Source of the DNA: a bacterium | GTDB taxonomy: Bacteria > Bacteroidota > Bacteroidia > NS11-12g > UBA955 | Reading direction: 5' to 3' | DNA: 36,982 nucleotides | NCBI GenBank assembly: GCA_029945665.1 | Contig: JAQSCZ010000031.1 | Coordinates: 1-36,982, forward strand | Part shown: one piece after another, positions 24,401 through 33,005 of the stretch | How the letters are laid out: each line of letters begins with the position of its first letter | Numbering within the stretch: the stretch's first letter is position 1 | The notes under the pieces: generated by a model | What the model saw: only the letters and a program-made list of their open reading frames with translations | Told to the model about the DNA's origin: nothing | The model's database searches: none | Translations under genes and position numbers: made by a program

Positions 24401-26624
24401 TATAAAATTGTTGCATATACTCTGCTACTTTCCCTAATTCAGTTAACCCAGTTTGTGCAATAAAACCAATGGCACATTTTCTACTTGCTTTTAGAAAATT
24501 TTCACCAGATAATTTAGTGTTCTTGGAGGGCGGGCCTGTACAAGGATTTCCAATACTACAACCATTAAAATAGAATATTGGATACCGACCATAATTGGCG
24601 TATTCAGAAGTGTCACCCATGTCAATGTCAGTTGTTATAGAACTACCATGCCCTAAAAAAGTAACCAACTGTTTTCCACTATCCATCTGCTCAATCAATT
24701 TACTGGTCAAGTAAGGGTCCGAAACACCAGCCGCAGATTTTGCCAAGGTCTTTACTTTACCTCCAAAGGGTTCACTTTCTACAAAAGAAGCGAGTCCAAG
24801 TAATTTATTTTTTATCAATGCTGTCTGTGAACCATCCTCCCCTCCTGCTAAATGCATTACTTCTTTTTTCCATGCGCCATTTTCGCTATTGGCCATGTCT
24901 AATAATTTATTGGTGTAAGCGCCAAGTTCATAGCCTTTGTCTACCGTTAATCTGCCAATTGCTACAACAGGTGCAATACCCGACCCATTGATATCACTTG
25001 CAAACATATTATCTGAAGCAGGAACACCAATAGATGGCACCATGTTGGCATTTTGAAAACCATTTGCGCGCATAATATTGGTTTGATATCCTCTGCCAAC
25101 TAAAAATAAATATTTAAGCGTTGTATCTCCATTTTCAGTTAAAAAACGAATATATCTGCGTATCGCAATCGGATGGGGAATACCATAAGAAAAATTATTA
25201 TACAATTGTTGAACAGTTACCAATGCATTTGGACTAGTATTTGTCGCAGTGCTTTTTAAACCCAAATACTGCTCTGTGTAGGGTCCAACTAATCGCTCAT
25301 TTGTCAATAAAACTAATTTGTTCTTATTTATAATCTGAGTAGAATTAAATTTTATCAAATCCTTATCTAATACCTCATAACTAATGGCAGGCTCAACCTG
25401 TCTAACTGTTATTGTTTTAATATCTAAACTATCTAATAAATAGCAATTGGTAGTGCCGCCTGGCGAAGGTGGAAGAAGGAAGCGCATTTGAGTACCGCTG
25501 TATACTGACCCATCGATTCTATAGCCGTTTGTTAAATCGTATATAACTGGCTTCTTTCTTGTACTTTTATAATTTATCCAATTAATATGTCGCGGGTCAA
25601 CAGAAGCATTGACATTAAACTCCATGGTTGTATTATCATCCAAATCAAATAGTCTCGGATATTTTAAATCAATTTCAGAAACACCATGCCCTTGATTTGA
25701 TACCCCACTCAAAAATTCACCTTGAAATTTCAAGTAGGTAACATTCGTTCCAAAATAATTTCTTGGTAAACTAACCACTCTTTTTGCAATCGAATAACCG
25801 CTATAAAGGGTATCGTATATGGTGGTAAAGCTAGAATTATCCGTACTTATGCCGGTCGTTAAATGATGGTTTAAAACTACATTTTTATTATCTGAAGTTC
25901 CAACCACTGTAAATGAAAGCAGTGGAAGTGGTCCATTCGGACTGATAAACTTAGAATTGATAACTTCGGTTTTAGACTGAATTCCAGTAGGCTGACCGAA
26001 TCCAAACGAAGTGCCGCAAAAGCCCTCGCCTAAGGTGTATTCAGGATTGTAGGTATCGTAACCAGCCACATCAAAAGGTTTGCCTGAATTGTAATAATCT
26101 CTAAAGGTTAAATTACTTTGCGACATAAAATAAGCCTCTGGTGTATAACTGCTGTAGTTTGTATTCTTATAGGTTTGCATGTGCCAACCATTGCTTAAAG
26201 AAGAATTTGGCAGATAAGTTAGATAGTAACAACTACTATCAGTGATCATACTGGTTGTTTTTTGTGCCTGAAAACTCGGATCGCTGTATAACTCTTGATC
26301 CATCAAGCCATCGTTTGTTTTGGCGTAAAATTCAATATAATCGTAACTATTGAATTGGTTATCAGCTTCTCCAGACACAAAAATTGGCACTTCTTTTCCA
26401 AGATAAAAAATTTGCCATTTCTTTGGATTAACAGCACCGAGATCAATTTTCATCTCTGTAGCGGCATTAATTAAAGTTGTATAATCCAAATGATAAATAC
26501 CAGTCGTACCAATGCGTATCTTGAAGTACTTTTGATTGTAATTTATCCACTCATTACCATAGGTCTGGCCCGTTGATAATTTCAAAATGGATAAAAATCC
26601 AATAAGAAAAATAAATCTTTTCAT
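21489..26624 (-). CDS. PorU-like C25 (gingipain-type) cysteine peptidase, long PorU2-type
   Basis: A 1711-aa exported protein with a signal peptide (ILKLSTGQTYG). A PorU-like N-terminal region (about 20-420) precedes a peptidase C25 domain (about 420-800) with the catalytic pair H659 (VTFLGHGSS) and C689 (YFNGCSIGNPC). The remaining 900 residues look like beta-sandwich repeats and end in a FlgD-like Ig domain (YPYPNPFTTAMRF, WDGTDQYGDRLSNGVYLYTV), common in type IX secretion-linked proteins. PorU is the sortase that removes type IX sorting domains and attaches cargo; classical PorU is about 1100 aa and usually next to porV. The greater length and absence of porV point to the paralogue called PorU2. 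A promoter box lies upstream at 26647-26654. Confidence 0.88.
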   Translation of the reverse strand: MKRFIFLIGFLSILKLSTGQTYGNEWINYNQKYFKIRIGTTGIYHLDYTTLINAATEMKIDLGAVNPKKWQIFYLGKEVPIFVSGEADNQFNSYDYIEFYAKTNDGLMDQELYSDPSFQAQKTTSMITDSSCYYLTYLPNSSLSNGWHMQTYKNTNYSSYTPEAYFMSQSNLTFRDYYNSGKPFDVAGYDTYNPEYTLGEGFCGTSFGFGQPTGIQSKTEVINSKFISPNGPLPLLSFTVVGTSDNKNVVLNHHLTTGISTDNSSFTTIYDTLYSGYSIAKRVVSLPRNYFGTNVTYLKFQGEFLSGVSNQGHGVSEIDLKYPRLFDLDDNTTMEFNVNASVDPRHINWINYKSTRKKPVIYDLTNGYRIDGSVYSGTQMRFLLPPSPGGTTNCYLLDSLDIKTITVRQVEPAISYEVLDKDLIKFNSTQIINKNKLVLLTNERLVGPYTEQYLGLKSTATNTSPNALVTVQQLYNNFSYGIPHPIAIRRYIRFLTENGDTTLKYLFLVGRGYQTNIMRANGFQNANMVPSIGVPASDNMFASDINGSGIAPVVAIGRLTVDKGYELGAYTNKLLDMANSENGAWKKEVMHLAGGEDGSQTALIKNKLLGLASFVESEPFGGKVKTLAKSAAGVSDPYLTSKLIEQMDSGKQLVTFLGHGSSITTDIDMGDTSEYANYGRYPIFYFNGCSIGNPCTGPPSKNTKLSGENFLKASRKCAIGFIAQTGLTELGKVAEYMQQFYTLSFRNNYSGYYTIGDAVKDMLAAKNNSSDELGTIIGRITFLQGDPSVEWYQPQLPDYSINETSISTYPANFTAISDSFALVVTVENNGKYVPDSFNIKVERSYPNDFIKTIYNFKVQGVKNKTTYFLYIKSKDIATTGSNKFTVTVNDLRTTDEGTAYANNSAEYTALIPGNGIHLIYPKRFDIISDLNNDTVELVAQALNIFENNYQFYFDIDTAYTFDSPWKRSDSSTNIVGQIQKWKIKLLGTRDSIVYYWRAKINTGGIEGAYIDRSFVHIFNHEPGWSQSHFPQFYPSSKLNKIKLNKIRREFEYTTNSEYVYVNSAISPYPGYGIKKGGQGATSLNPGAPFGGIIAILFNKNTLEQFKLNGIFNPNAQIYDAATNTYGYLEDLRKFYNFSIGYPAGNAQFPIWVDSIPDSTYVAICNRGSFVRSNWSQEVIDGFAKLGCKLTENVFTNNTSYTMIGRKGAAPGWAVEDSGLWVLNNDLSYIEIQKELIGKYDKGSVKSELIGPSSEWKTLYHYTSTKDIKAGDDFYINVHGISNSGVDSICLNIVRDNEIDISSIDAKRFPNIYLEGLFTDLENFTPPQLQNWRVSAGDVPEGALNPNLSNTAWRDSLRQGEQFNYNIGFQNVSVLPFPANLKYQVKVFNIDTRDTVYDSTYFYPSNLDPGKFFTIGTNFATNKMSGRYAYLIKVNFDQFSKAEIPELSLVNNSAIRYFEVLDDKINPILDVTFDARHISNGEIVSANPVILISSKDENIYNWQIDSTGIKLWWKKPNSTQFERIDFDSLNVKFIPANSVNNLAKAEFSPKNLPDGVYTLKVQSNDANKNNAGSTEYQINFTVVNQKSATNFYPYPNPFTTAMRFVFTLTGNEVPDYINIKIMTIQGKVVKELNKDDLGNIHVGSNITDIVWDGTDQYGDRLSNGVYLYTVTIKSNGEDITQISSDNVSNDLNADKANNNLFKHHTGKIVLLR

Positions 26625-26646
26625 AGTTTAAAGTGCAGTTTGATTA

Positions 26647-26654
26647 CAAAAATA
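26647..26654 (-). promoter_or_regulatory. Promoter of the PorU-like gene
   Basis: TATTTTTG on the minus strand matches the -7 consensus, with TTG 20 bp further upstream, close to the -33 element. This is the best two-part promoter in the window. Confidence 0.6.
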
Positions 26655-26691
26655 CGCATTATTGTGTAAAATTTCAATCATATTAACTTAA

Positions 26692-27396
26692 ATGAAAGAC
26701 AAAAATACACTATTTTTAATCCCTGTGGGCTTATCTGATACATCAATTGACTGGTATTTACCCCATAATGTATTGAAAACAATACACTCTATTAATCAAT
26801 TCATTGTCGAAAATGCCAAAACAGCCCGACATTTTCTCAAATTTATTAAACATCCAAATCCCATTCAAACCATTGAAATATATGAACTTGATAAACACAA
26901 TCTAACAGGCCAATTGAATGAAATCAAAACATTGCTCAATGCTAATCAAAGCGTTGGGTTAATGTCCGAAGCTGGGTTGCCTTGCATTGCAGACCCAGGC
27001 ACCCACATTGTCAAACTAGCCCATGAAATTGATATGCGCGTAAAACCTCTCACTGGACCTTCTTCCATCTTACTGGCATTAATGGCCAGTGGCTTTAATG
27101 GCCAGAATTTCAAATTTGTAGGTTATATTCCTGCCAAAGGATTAGAAAAAAAACAAATTCTATTGCAAATGGAAAACGAGTCAGCGCATACTACCCAATT
27201 GTTTATCGAAGCACCCTATAGAAACGACCAATTATTAGGTGATTTGTGTGAGATTCTTAACCCATCAACCATGCTAATGTTGGCCATTAATTTAACTGCC
27301 GAGGACGAAAAAATTATAAGTAAGCCCATTAGTTGGTGGAAACAAAATAGAATGGAAATAGGCAAAGTACCTTGTCTCTTTGGCATGGGTAAATAA
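26692..27396 (+). CDS. RsmI-like tetrapyrrole-methylase-fold SAM methyltransferase
   Basis: A 234-aa protein of the tetrapyrrole methylase (class III SAM) fold. It opens with LFLIPVGLSDT, followed by SEAGLPCIADPGTHIVKLAHE (SDAGTPGISDPG in RsmI), KPLTGPSSILLALMASG and FKFVGYIPAKG. These match RsmI, which methylates the ribose of C1402 in 16S rRNA, but the protein is shorter than typical RsmI (about 280 aa) and the motifs are altered. It is probably the RsmI-like paralogue common in Bacteroidota. The substrate is uncertain. Divergent from the PorU-like gene; stop codons converge with the next gene with only 2 bp between. Confidence 0.85.
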   Translation: MKDKNTLFLIPVGLSDTSIDWYLPHNVLKTIHSINQFIVENAKTARHFLKFIKHPNPIQTIEIYELDKHNLTGQLNEIKTLLNANQSVGLMSEAGLPCIADPGTHIVKLAHEIDMRVKPLTGPSSILLALMASGFNGQNFKFVGYIPAKGLEKKQILLQMENESAHTTQLFIEAPYRNDQLLGDLCEILNPSTMLMLAINLTAEDEKIISKPISWWKQNRMEIGKVPCLFGMGK

Positions 27397-27398
27397 GG

Positions 27399-28784
27399 CT
27401 ATCTAGGACCTAAAAAATAAGTACTATCTAACCATATATTTGGCTCAAATTCTTTCATTTTAAAATAGGCCGCATTTAAATCCTTGTTCTCTATCGGATA
27501 TCCAAATGCTGGTCGAAATGCATTGGGATACTTACTTAAAAACAAGGTGTCATTTCGCTCTCTGAAATTTTTAATGCTTAGGATTTTATGACATTTAATT
27601 TTTGAGATTATAATCGTTTCATGGGGCAATGCCCAAGTGCCCATTATAACCTCGTGATTAATCTGATTTTCATTCATGATAAATTTATCGCTCGATTTTG
27701 GCAAATGCTGCATAAATTGTTCAAGTATAACAACTCTTTGCGTGTATTTTTCCGATGTTTTAATGATCGCTGTAACAGCCATGCTATATCCAATAATAAT
27801 ACCTAAATAAAATACCTTTTTCAACTTAAATTCGGACCACTGAATTTGATAAAAATATGGCAATAACAAGGCGAAATGAAATACAAAAAGAGTCTTTTGT
27901 ATCATCATGTGACTATCACCCTTAGAATACACAACTGCTAAAACGAAATAAAGCAAAAATACCGATATAATATACAACGACAAATAACTCCATTTTCTCA
28001 GTAAAATAAAGTTCAGTAACAAAAGCGAAACTAGACCTATAATTACAACAAATTGGGTACTTAACAACCCGGCAAAATACCCGTGAATAAAAGAGTTTGC
28101 AAATAAATTCCAAGGATCAAAAACACCAGCAGATAGCAATTCATTCTCGTACAAAGTTACGCCTAAAAAAAGAGATTTTAATGCCGCTATTAGGACACCC
28201 ATCAATGCATATTTGATAATATTATTTCTAATACCAAATAAGAAGGTGAACAAGACAATAAAACCAAAATAAATAGTGAAAATTGGATGTGAGAAAAAAC
28301 CACCAATTAAAATAACAAAACCAATTAAAATATGCTTGCGTTTTTTACTCAAAATAAATGCTAAAAATAAACTTGCAAATGCCAAAGAAAATTTGGTTTC
28401 AGTAACCACATCAAAAAATGTTTCATTTACAGAAAGGATCAGTATTAGTAAAAATATGAGACCTATCTCTTTTTGATTTAGCCAATTTCCAATCAAAAGG
28501 AAAACAAGATATAAAACACCAATATGCATGATTGAAAAAGCCAGAATCAATGCAGGTAAAGAGCACCCTATTTTCAACATCAACCAGGGTATAATTTGAG
28601 GCAATAGATTGACCCATCGACCACCCTCTGCAATTATTTTTTCGGTATTCACCATCCGGAAAAACATGTAAGCACTGTCCATATAACAAACCCTCTCAAC
28701 GGCATAGAATACTGACATCCCTATGAGTAGAAGAAAAAAGAGGTGAGCCACCTTCCAAGTATTTTCAAGATTTACAATTTTCAT
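27399..28784 (-). CDS. Polytopic membrane protein, unknown function
   Basis: A 461-aa protein with about nine to ten hydrophobic segments in its first 340 residues and a soluble C-terminal tail of about 110 residues (from about EKYTQRV onward). The first loop has YAVERVCYMDSAYMFFR, and a later one NETFFDVVTETKFS. This layout (acidic residue in the first loop, many helices, soluble tail) recalls GT-C-fold glycosyltransferases, but I see no decisive motif and do not claim the activity. A perfect palindrome TTGTTATAACAA (28784-28795) abuts the start codon, and a TAnnTTTG box lies just upstream. No neighbour indicates its role. Confidence 0.7.
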   Translation of the reverse strand: MKIVNLENTWKVAHLFFLLLIGMSVFYAVERVCYMDSAYMFFRMVNTEKIIAEGGRWVNLLPQIIPWLMLKIGCSLPALILAFSIMHIGVLYLVFLLIGNWLNQKEIGLIFLLILILSVNETFFDVVTETKFSLAFASLFLAFILSKKRKHILIGFVILIGGFFSHPIFTIYFGFIVLFTFLFGIRNNIIKYALMGVLIAALKSLFLGVTLYENELLSAGVFDPWNLFANSFIHGYFAGLLSTQFVVIIGLVSLLLLNFILLRKWSYLSLYIISVFLLYFVLAVVYSKGDSHMMIQKTLFVFHFALLLPYFYQIQWSEFKLKKVFYLGIIIGYSMAVTAIIKTSEKYTQRVVILEQFMQHLPKSSDKFIMNENQINHEVIMGTWALPHETIIISKIKCHKILSIKNFRERNDTLFLSKYPNAFRPAFGYPIENKDLNAAYFKMKEFEPNIWLDSTYFLGPR

Positions 28785-28797
28785 TGTTATAACAATT

Positions 28798-28805
28798 CAA
28801 AAATA
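28798..28805 (-). promoter_or_regulatory. TAnnTTTG box for the membrane protein gene
   Basis: TATTTTTG on the minus strand, 13 bp upstream of the ATG at 28784, with the palindrome TTGTTATAACAA (28784-28795) between box and start codon. Confidence 0.5.
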
Positions 28806-28927
28806 GGTTAATCGCTATTATTAATAATAGTTCATATAATAAATTGCACTCATTTTGGCATTAACATTATAAAAGTATTTTATCAATGAGTCCCAATTTT
28901 TAATTATTTTCGTATGATTAAGGTTAT

Positions 28928-30760
28928 TTGAGAAAACTACTACTTATATTGTTTTTTATCACTTCTTTTTCAGTGAAAGCTACCCATATTGTTGGTGGCG
29001 AACTTAATTATTTCCCTCTAAAAAATAACAAATATCACATCACGCTTAAACTATATGTCGATTGCTACAATGGCCAAGCAGGGGCTATCTTGCAGGATTT
29101 ATACGCCAACATTGCAGTGTATGGAAAAGATTCTAACCAACTGCTTCCAAATTTGTGTTTTTCAATTAAAAGAGCTTTACCTATTAGGGTTTCAAAAACC
29201 AACTACAATTGCATTTTATTAGCACCAAATGCCTGTGTGGACGCTTACTATTATGACACAGTAGTAACAATACCATACAGATCAGAAGGTTATATTCTAT
29301 CATTTCAAAGGTGTTGCCGAAATAACACCATTTTGAATCTGATAGCTCCCGAAGCCACTGGCGAAAATATTTGGACACAAATTTCTGATTCTGCTAAAAT
29401 CGGGGCGAATTCAAGTCCAAGTTTTAAAAATTTACCACCAAATTTTTTATGCACCAACGCGCCATTAATTTTCGACCATTCTGCAACCGATGCAGAAGGT
29501 GACAGCTTGATATATGAATTTTTTCATCCCTATACAGGTGGCGATCAATTTGACCCACGTCCCTCTTTTTTGAATGATGAACCACCCCCATTTAGTCAAG
29601 TTGCCTTTCAACCAGGATATAGTTACAACCTTGCTATCAATTCATCGCCCCTTGCCTCTATCAATTCTAAAACGGGCTTACTGAAAATTACACCAACCGT
29701 TTCGGGCCAATTTGTTGTTGGTATAGTTGTTAAGGAATTTCGAAATGGCGTCTTAATCGGATTTACACAACGCGATTATCAGTTTAATGTTCAACAATGC
29801 GTATTTGAAACGACTTCTGCTTTTGTAACGCCCGAGGTCAATTGCGACAGAGAAGTTTTCTTTGCGAATACAAGCAATAACGCTAAAAATTACCTATGGA
29901 ATTATGGTGATACGACAACACTTGCCGATACTTCTAATAATTCAAGTGGTTATTACAAATACCCTAAGTCTGGTGTCTATCAAGTTAAACTTATTGCTAA
30001 AAATGGCAATTGTATAGATTCTATTCTTAAAACCATTATCATCTTGGATAATATTATTTATCAATTGCCAAATGATACACTATTTTGCAAGACCACAACA
30101 AAGTCTTTGTTTCCCAATAAATTCTTTGAAGGCTCCACTTATCTTTGGAGTACAGGCAGCACCGATTCGATTATTAGCACCAATTCAAGTGGCCTCTATT
30201 GGTTAAAAATAACCTACGGCAAATGTGTCAAATTCGACACTTGCATTATTTCAATTGATCAACAAATTGTTAAGCTTATTTCTGATAGTTTAAAATGCGA
30301 TATTGAAACCAAAGCACTTGAGGCAACATTGTTCGCAAAAGGAGATATAAATACAATCAAATGGTATAGCAATCCTAAACAATTAGCAGATGATTTTAAA
30401 GACACTATTGCACAAATTCACAACAAAGGAATTTTCAAAATATCTGGTCAAAAAAGAAATGGTTGCCCTTATTCTGATTCCATAATTTTGAACGGAGATT
30501 TAAGCCATTCAATATTTAAATTCGCGAATATATTTACGCCTAACAATGATGGTTGGAACGATGTATATCCAGAGGCATTGCCCCCCTATGATTACCACCT
30601 TGTTATCTTCGATAGATGGGGTTTAAAAATACACGAAACAGACAATATTCCTTGGAATTCAGGAAAATATCCGAATGGCACATACTATTATTTTATCGAA
30701 GCAAATGGCTGTGGCGAAAGCGTAAAAACCCGCGGTGTGGTGCAGGTTATAAAGGATTAA
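28928..30760 (+). CDS. Secreted PKD protein with gliding-motility C-terminal domain (CHU_C)
   Basis: A 610-aa protein starting at TTG, the only start available because a TAA lies three codons upstream in frame. A signal peptide (KLLLILFFITSFSVKA) is followed by THIVGGELNYFPL, a familiar N-terminus in this group of Bacteroidota surface proteins, with a Cys-rich FQRCCRN segment. A PKD domain occupies about residues 300-370 (LWNYGDTTT). The C-terminus has FANIFTPNNDGWND and FDRWGLKIHET, the CHU_C type B sorting domain that directs export by the type IX system. Composition is AT-rich like the surroundings, unlike the CHU_C gene at 4214. A box with one mismatch, TATTTTCG, lies at 28905-28912. It is probably a surface adhesin or structural protein. 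Confidence 0.9.
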   Translation: MRKLLLILFFITSFSVKATHIVGGELNYFPLKNNKYHITLKLYVDCYNGQAGAILQDLYANIAVYGKDSNQLLPNLCFSIKRALPIRVSKTNYNCILLAPNACVDAYYYDTVVTIPYRSEGYILSFQRCCRNNTILNLIAPEATGENIWTQISDSAKIGANSSPSFKNLPPNFLCTNAPLIFDHSATDAEGDSLIYEFFHPYTGGDQFDPRPSFLNDEPPPFSQVAFQPGYSYNLAINSSPLASINSKTGLLKITPTVSGQFVVGIVVKEFRNGVLIGFTQRDYQFNVQQCVFETTSAFVTPEVNCDREVFFANTSNNAKNYLWNYGDTTTLADTSNNSSGYYKYPKSGVYQVKLIAKNGNCIDSILKTIIILDNIIYQLPNDTLFCKTTTKSLFPNKFFEGSTYLWSTGSTDSIISTNSSGLYWLKITYGKCVKFDTCIISIDQQIVKLISDSLKCDIETKALEATLFAKGDINTIKWYSNPKQLADDFKDTIAQIHNKGIFKISGQKRNGCPYSDSIILNGDLSHSIFKFANIFTPNNDGWNDVYPEALPPYDYHLVIFDRWGLKIHETDNIPWNSGKYPNGTYYYFIEANGCGESVKTRGVVQVIKD

Positions 30761-30771
30761 ACTTTTTGAAT

Positions 30772-32934
30772 CTATTTAACAGTCGAATTGCGTTTCTTAA
30801 ATTCCTTCACCCCATTTTCAAGAAACTTTAAAAACTCTTCTGTGTCAAATTGTTTGTTATTAATTTCACTACCAACAGGCGTTTGTAGTAAATTTTCTTT
30901 TCCATCCAATAAGCAATATAGTGGTTGAGATGATTTACCAAAATAACAGACTTCAATTTCAGTATTTTTTTTACCTAGCGTACTTATTTCTTGTTTACTA
31001 AATCTGCCTACAAAATGCTCTGATGACAACAATTTTACGACCTTATCATCAACATATAACGATGCAATAACATAATCTTCATTTAAAACTTTCAGAACCC
31101 TTGGATCACTCCAAACCTTTTCTTCCATTTTTCGGCAATTTACACAGCCATGTCCAGTAAAATCAATAAACAAAGGCTTCTTTAATTCCTTAGCACAGGC
31201 AACCGCTTCGTCATAGTCGTAATAACCATTTAAACCATGTGGCATGTGCAAATAATTGCCATAATTGGGCTTCTTGCAAATATTGCCCTTAATGCCTTGG
31301 GCCTCGCGCATGCTGCGATTGATATCAAAATCCTGGGTACTAATTGGCGGTAAATAACCTGATAAAAATTTAAGTGGTGCTCCCCATAAACCTGGTATCA
31401 TGTATACTACAAAGGCTAATGTGGTCATTGCTAGCATTAATCTCGGCACTTTCAAATATTTCATTTCGCTATCGTGAGAGAACTTTAATTTTCCCAATAA
31501 ATAAATCCCCATTAAACCAAATATCACAATCCATAAACTGAGATAAACTTCTCTGTCTAATATATGCCAATGATACGTTTGATCGGCAATACTTAAAAAC
31601 TTTAAGCCTAAAGCCAATTCAAGAAAACCAAAACAAACTTTAACACTGTTCAACCAGCCACCACTTTTTGGCAAACTGTTAAGCCAATTTGGAAAAACTG
31701 CAAACAATGAGAATGGCAGGGCAAAGGCCAGTCCAAATCCAAGCATTGCTATCACAGGTCTAACAAATTCTCCGCCTGCACTTTGCACCAATACTGAGCC
31801 AACAATTGGCCCGGTGCATGAGAATGATACAATGGCCAAGGTTAATGCCATGAAAAAAGTACCATATATTCCACCCTTATCAGCTTCTCTATCCACCTTA
31901 TTACTCAACCAAGAAGGTAGCATAATTTCGAATGCACCAAAAAATGAAAAGGCAAATACCACAAAAATGACGAAAAATAAGATATTTGGCAGCCAATGTG
32001 TCGAAATAAAACTACCTGCATCTGCCCCAAAAGCCAAGGCTGTTAAGGTTCCAATAATGACATATATACCAATAATCGATAAACCGAAAACTAAGCCATT
32101 AATGAATGAACTTTTTTTACTCTTTTTATCTTTCAAAAAGAAGGAAACAGTCATTGGTATCATTGGGAAAACACATGGCGTTAACAAACCTGCTAAACCT
32201 GATATAAAAGCAAGGATAAATAAACCCCAATTACTTTCTTTATCTGTTTCAGACAATTCACCGTTAAATGTGCGGACTTTACACGGTGCATTATCATTGG
32301 AATTAGTTAATTTATAGCTGCAGGTATTGCAAACACCTGTGTCAGTATTAACTGTGCTAATTGCTGGAGCGATAATAACTGAGGCTGGCACAGTATCAAT
32401 AATTTCAGCCATATCATTTGTTGCCTTATCTCCACATTTGACTTCATTACCCGTTGCCTTTAAACTGCCTGAAAATGTCAGTGGTATGAGACTACCAAAA
32501 TTAAAACAAGCAGATTCAGAGCACCATTGACCTTCAATTCTGCCACTCACCTTAAAGTTTGCATTAAGCACTCTCACTTTCTGATGAACTTCTGCTTTTC
32601 CAAAAAACTCACCGACCTCACATTCAAAAACATCATCCTTTATTATTTTGTCTCCAACACTGAAAGGAGAGCCTTCGAGACAGTAACTCTTATTTTTATC
32701 GAAAATTAATTCAAGTTTTAATGGACCGATATCGCATTTATTATGAGTACTATACATGTGTATGCCTGCTGGAATACTCGTTTTTAATACTATTTCAACA
32801 ATATCGCCAGTTTTGGGCGCACTATTGCTAAAAGTGACATTAAAAGTTGGAGGGGCCGGTTCTTGTTGACCACTGGCCCTAGGCAAAAAAATTGCCAAAA
32901 ACAAAAACACGCAAAATAATTTAACACTTTTCAT
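30772..32934 (-). CDS. DsbD-family thiol:disulfide interchange protein
   Basis: About 720 aa from the ATG at 32934. The start is chosen over 32982 because a signal peptide follows at once (MKSVKLFCVFLFLAIFLP) and a TAnnTTTG box lies 18 bp upstream. The domain order is that of DsbD: a periplasmic domain with a Cys pair (WCSESACF), an eight-helix membrane domain with the two catalytic Cys motifs (LTPCVFPMIPM and SCTGPIVGS), and a C-terminal thioredoxin domain with C597 and C600 (GCVNCRK). It carries reducing power from cytosolic thioredoxin to periplasmic thiol proteins, for example in cytochrome maturation or disulfide repair. A 160-residue segment without known motif links the membrane and thioredoxin parts. 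Divergent from the GH73/LysM gene. Confidence 0.9.
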   Translation of the reverse strand: MKSVKLFCVFLFLAIFLPRASGQQEPAPPTFNVTFSNSAPKTGDIVEIVLKTSIPAGIHMYSTHNKCDIGPLKLELIFDKNKSYCLEGSPFSVGDKIIKDDVFECEVGEFFGKAEVHQKVRVLNANFKVSGRIEGQWCSESACFNFGSLIPLTFSGSLKATGNEVKCGDKATNDMAEIIDTVPASVIIAPAISTVNTDTGVCNTCSYKLTNSNDNAPCKVRTFNGELSETDKESNWGLFILAFISGLAGLLTPCVFPMIPMTVSFFLKDKKSKKSSFINGLVFGLSIIGIYVIIGTLTALAFGADAGSFISTHWLPNILFFVIFVVFAFSFFGAFEIMLPSWLSNKVDREADKGGIYGTFFMALTLAIVSFSCTGPIVGSVLVQSAGGEFVRPVIAMLGFGLAFALPFSLFAVFPNWLNSLPKSGGWLNSVKVCFGFLELALGLKFLSIADQTYHWHILDREVYLSLWIVIFGLMGIYLLGKLKFSHDSEMKYLKVPRLMLAMTTLAFVVYMIPGLWGAPLKFLSGYLPPISTQDFDINRSMREAQGIKGNICKKPNYGNYLHMPHGLNGYYDYDEAVACAKELKKPLFIDFTGHGCVNCRKMEEKVWSDPRVLKVLNEDYVIASLYVDDKVVKLLSSEHFVGRFSKQEISTLGKKNTEIEVCYFGKSSQPLYCLLDGKENLLQTPVGSEINNKQFDTEEFLKFLENGVKEFKKRNSTVK

Positions 32935-32951
32935 CGTTGTATATATGTTGA

Positions 32952-32959
32952 CAAAAATA
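32952..32959 (-). promoter_or_regulatory. TAnnTTTG promoter box for the DsbD-like gene
   Basis: TATTTTTG on the minus strand, 17 bases upstream of the ATG at 32934. It lies downstream of the longer alternative start at 32982 and so supports the shorter protein. Confidence 0.55.
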
Positions 32960-32983
32960 TGATGTAAAAAGTTGTCTGCCAAT

Positions 32984-32991
32984 TATTTTTG
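32984..32991 (+). promoter_or_regulatory. TAnnTTTG promoter box for the GH73/LysM gene
   Basis: TATTTTTG on the plus strand, 14 bp before the ATG at 33006. With 32952-32959 it forms a back-to-back promoter pair about 25 bp apart. Confidence 0.55.
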
Positions 32992-33005
32992 AATTTCAAC
33001 TGCTA

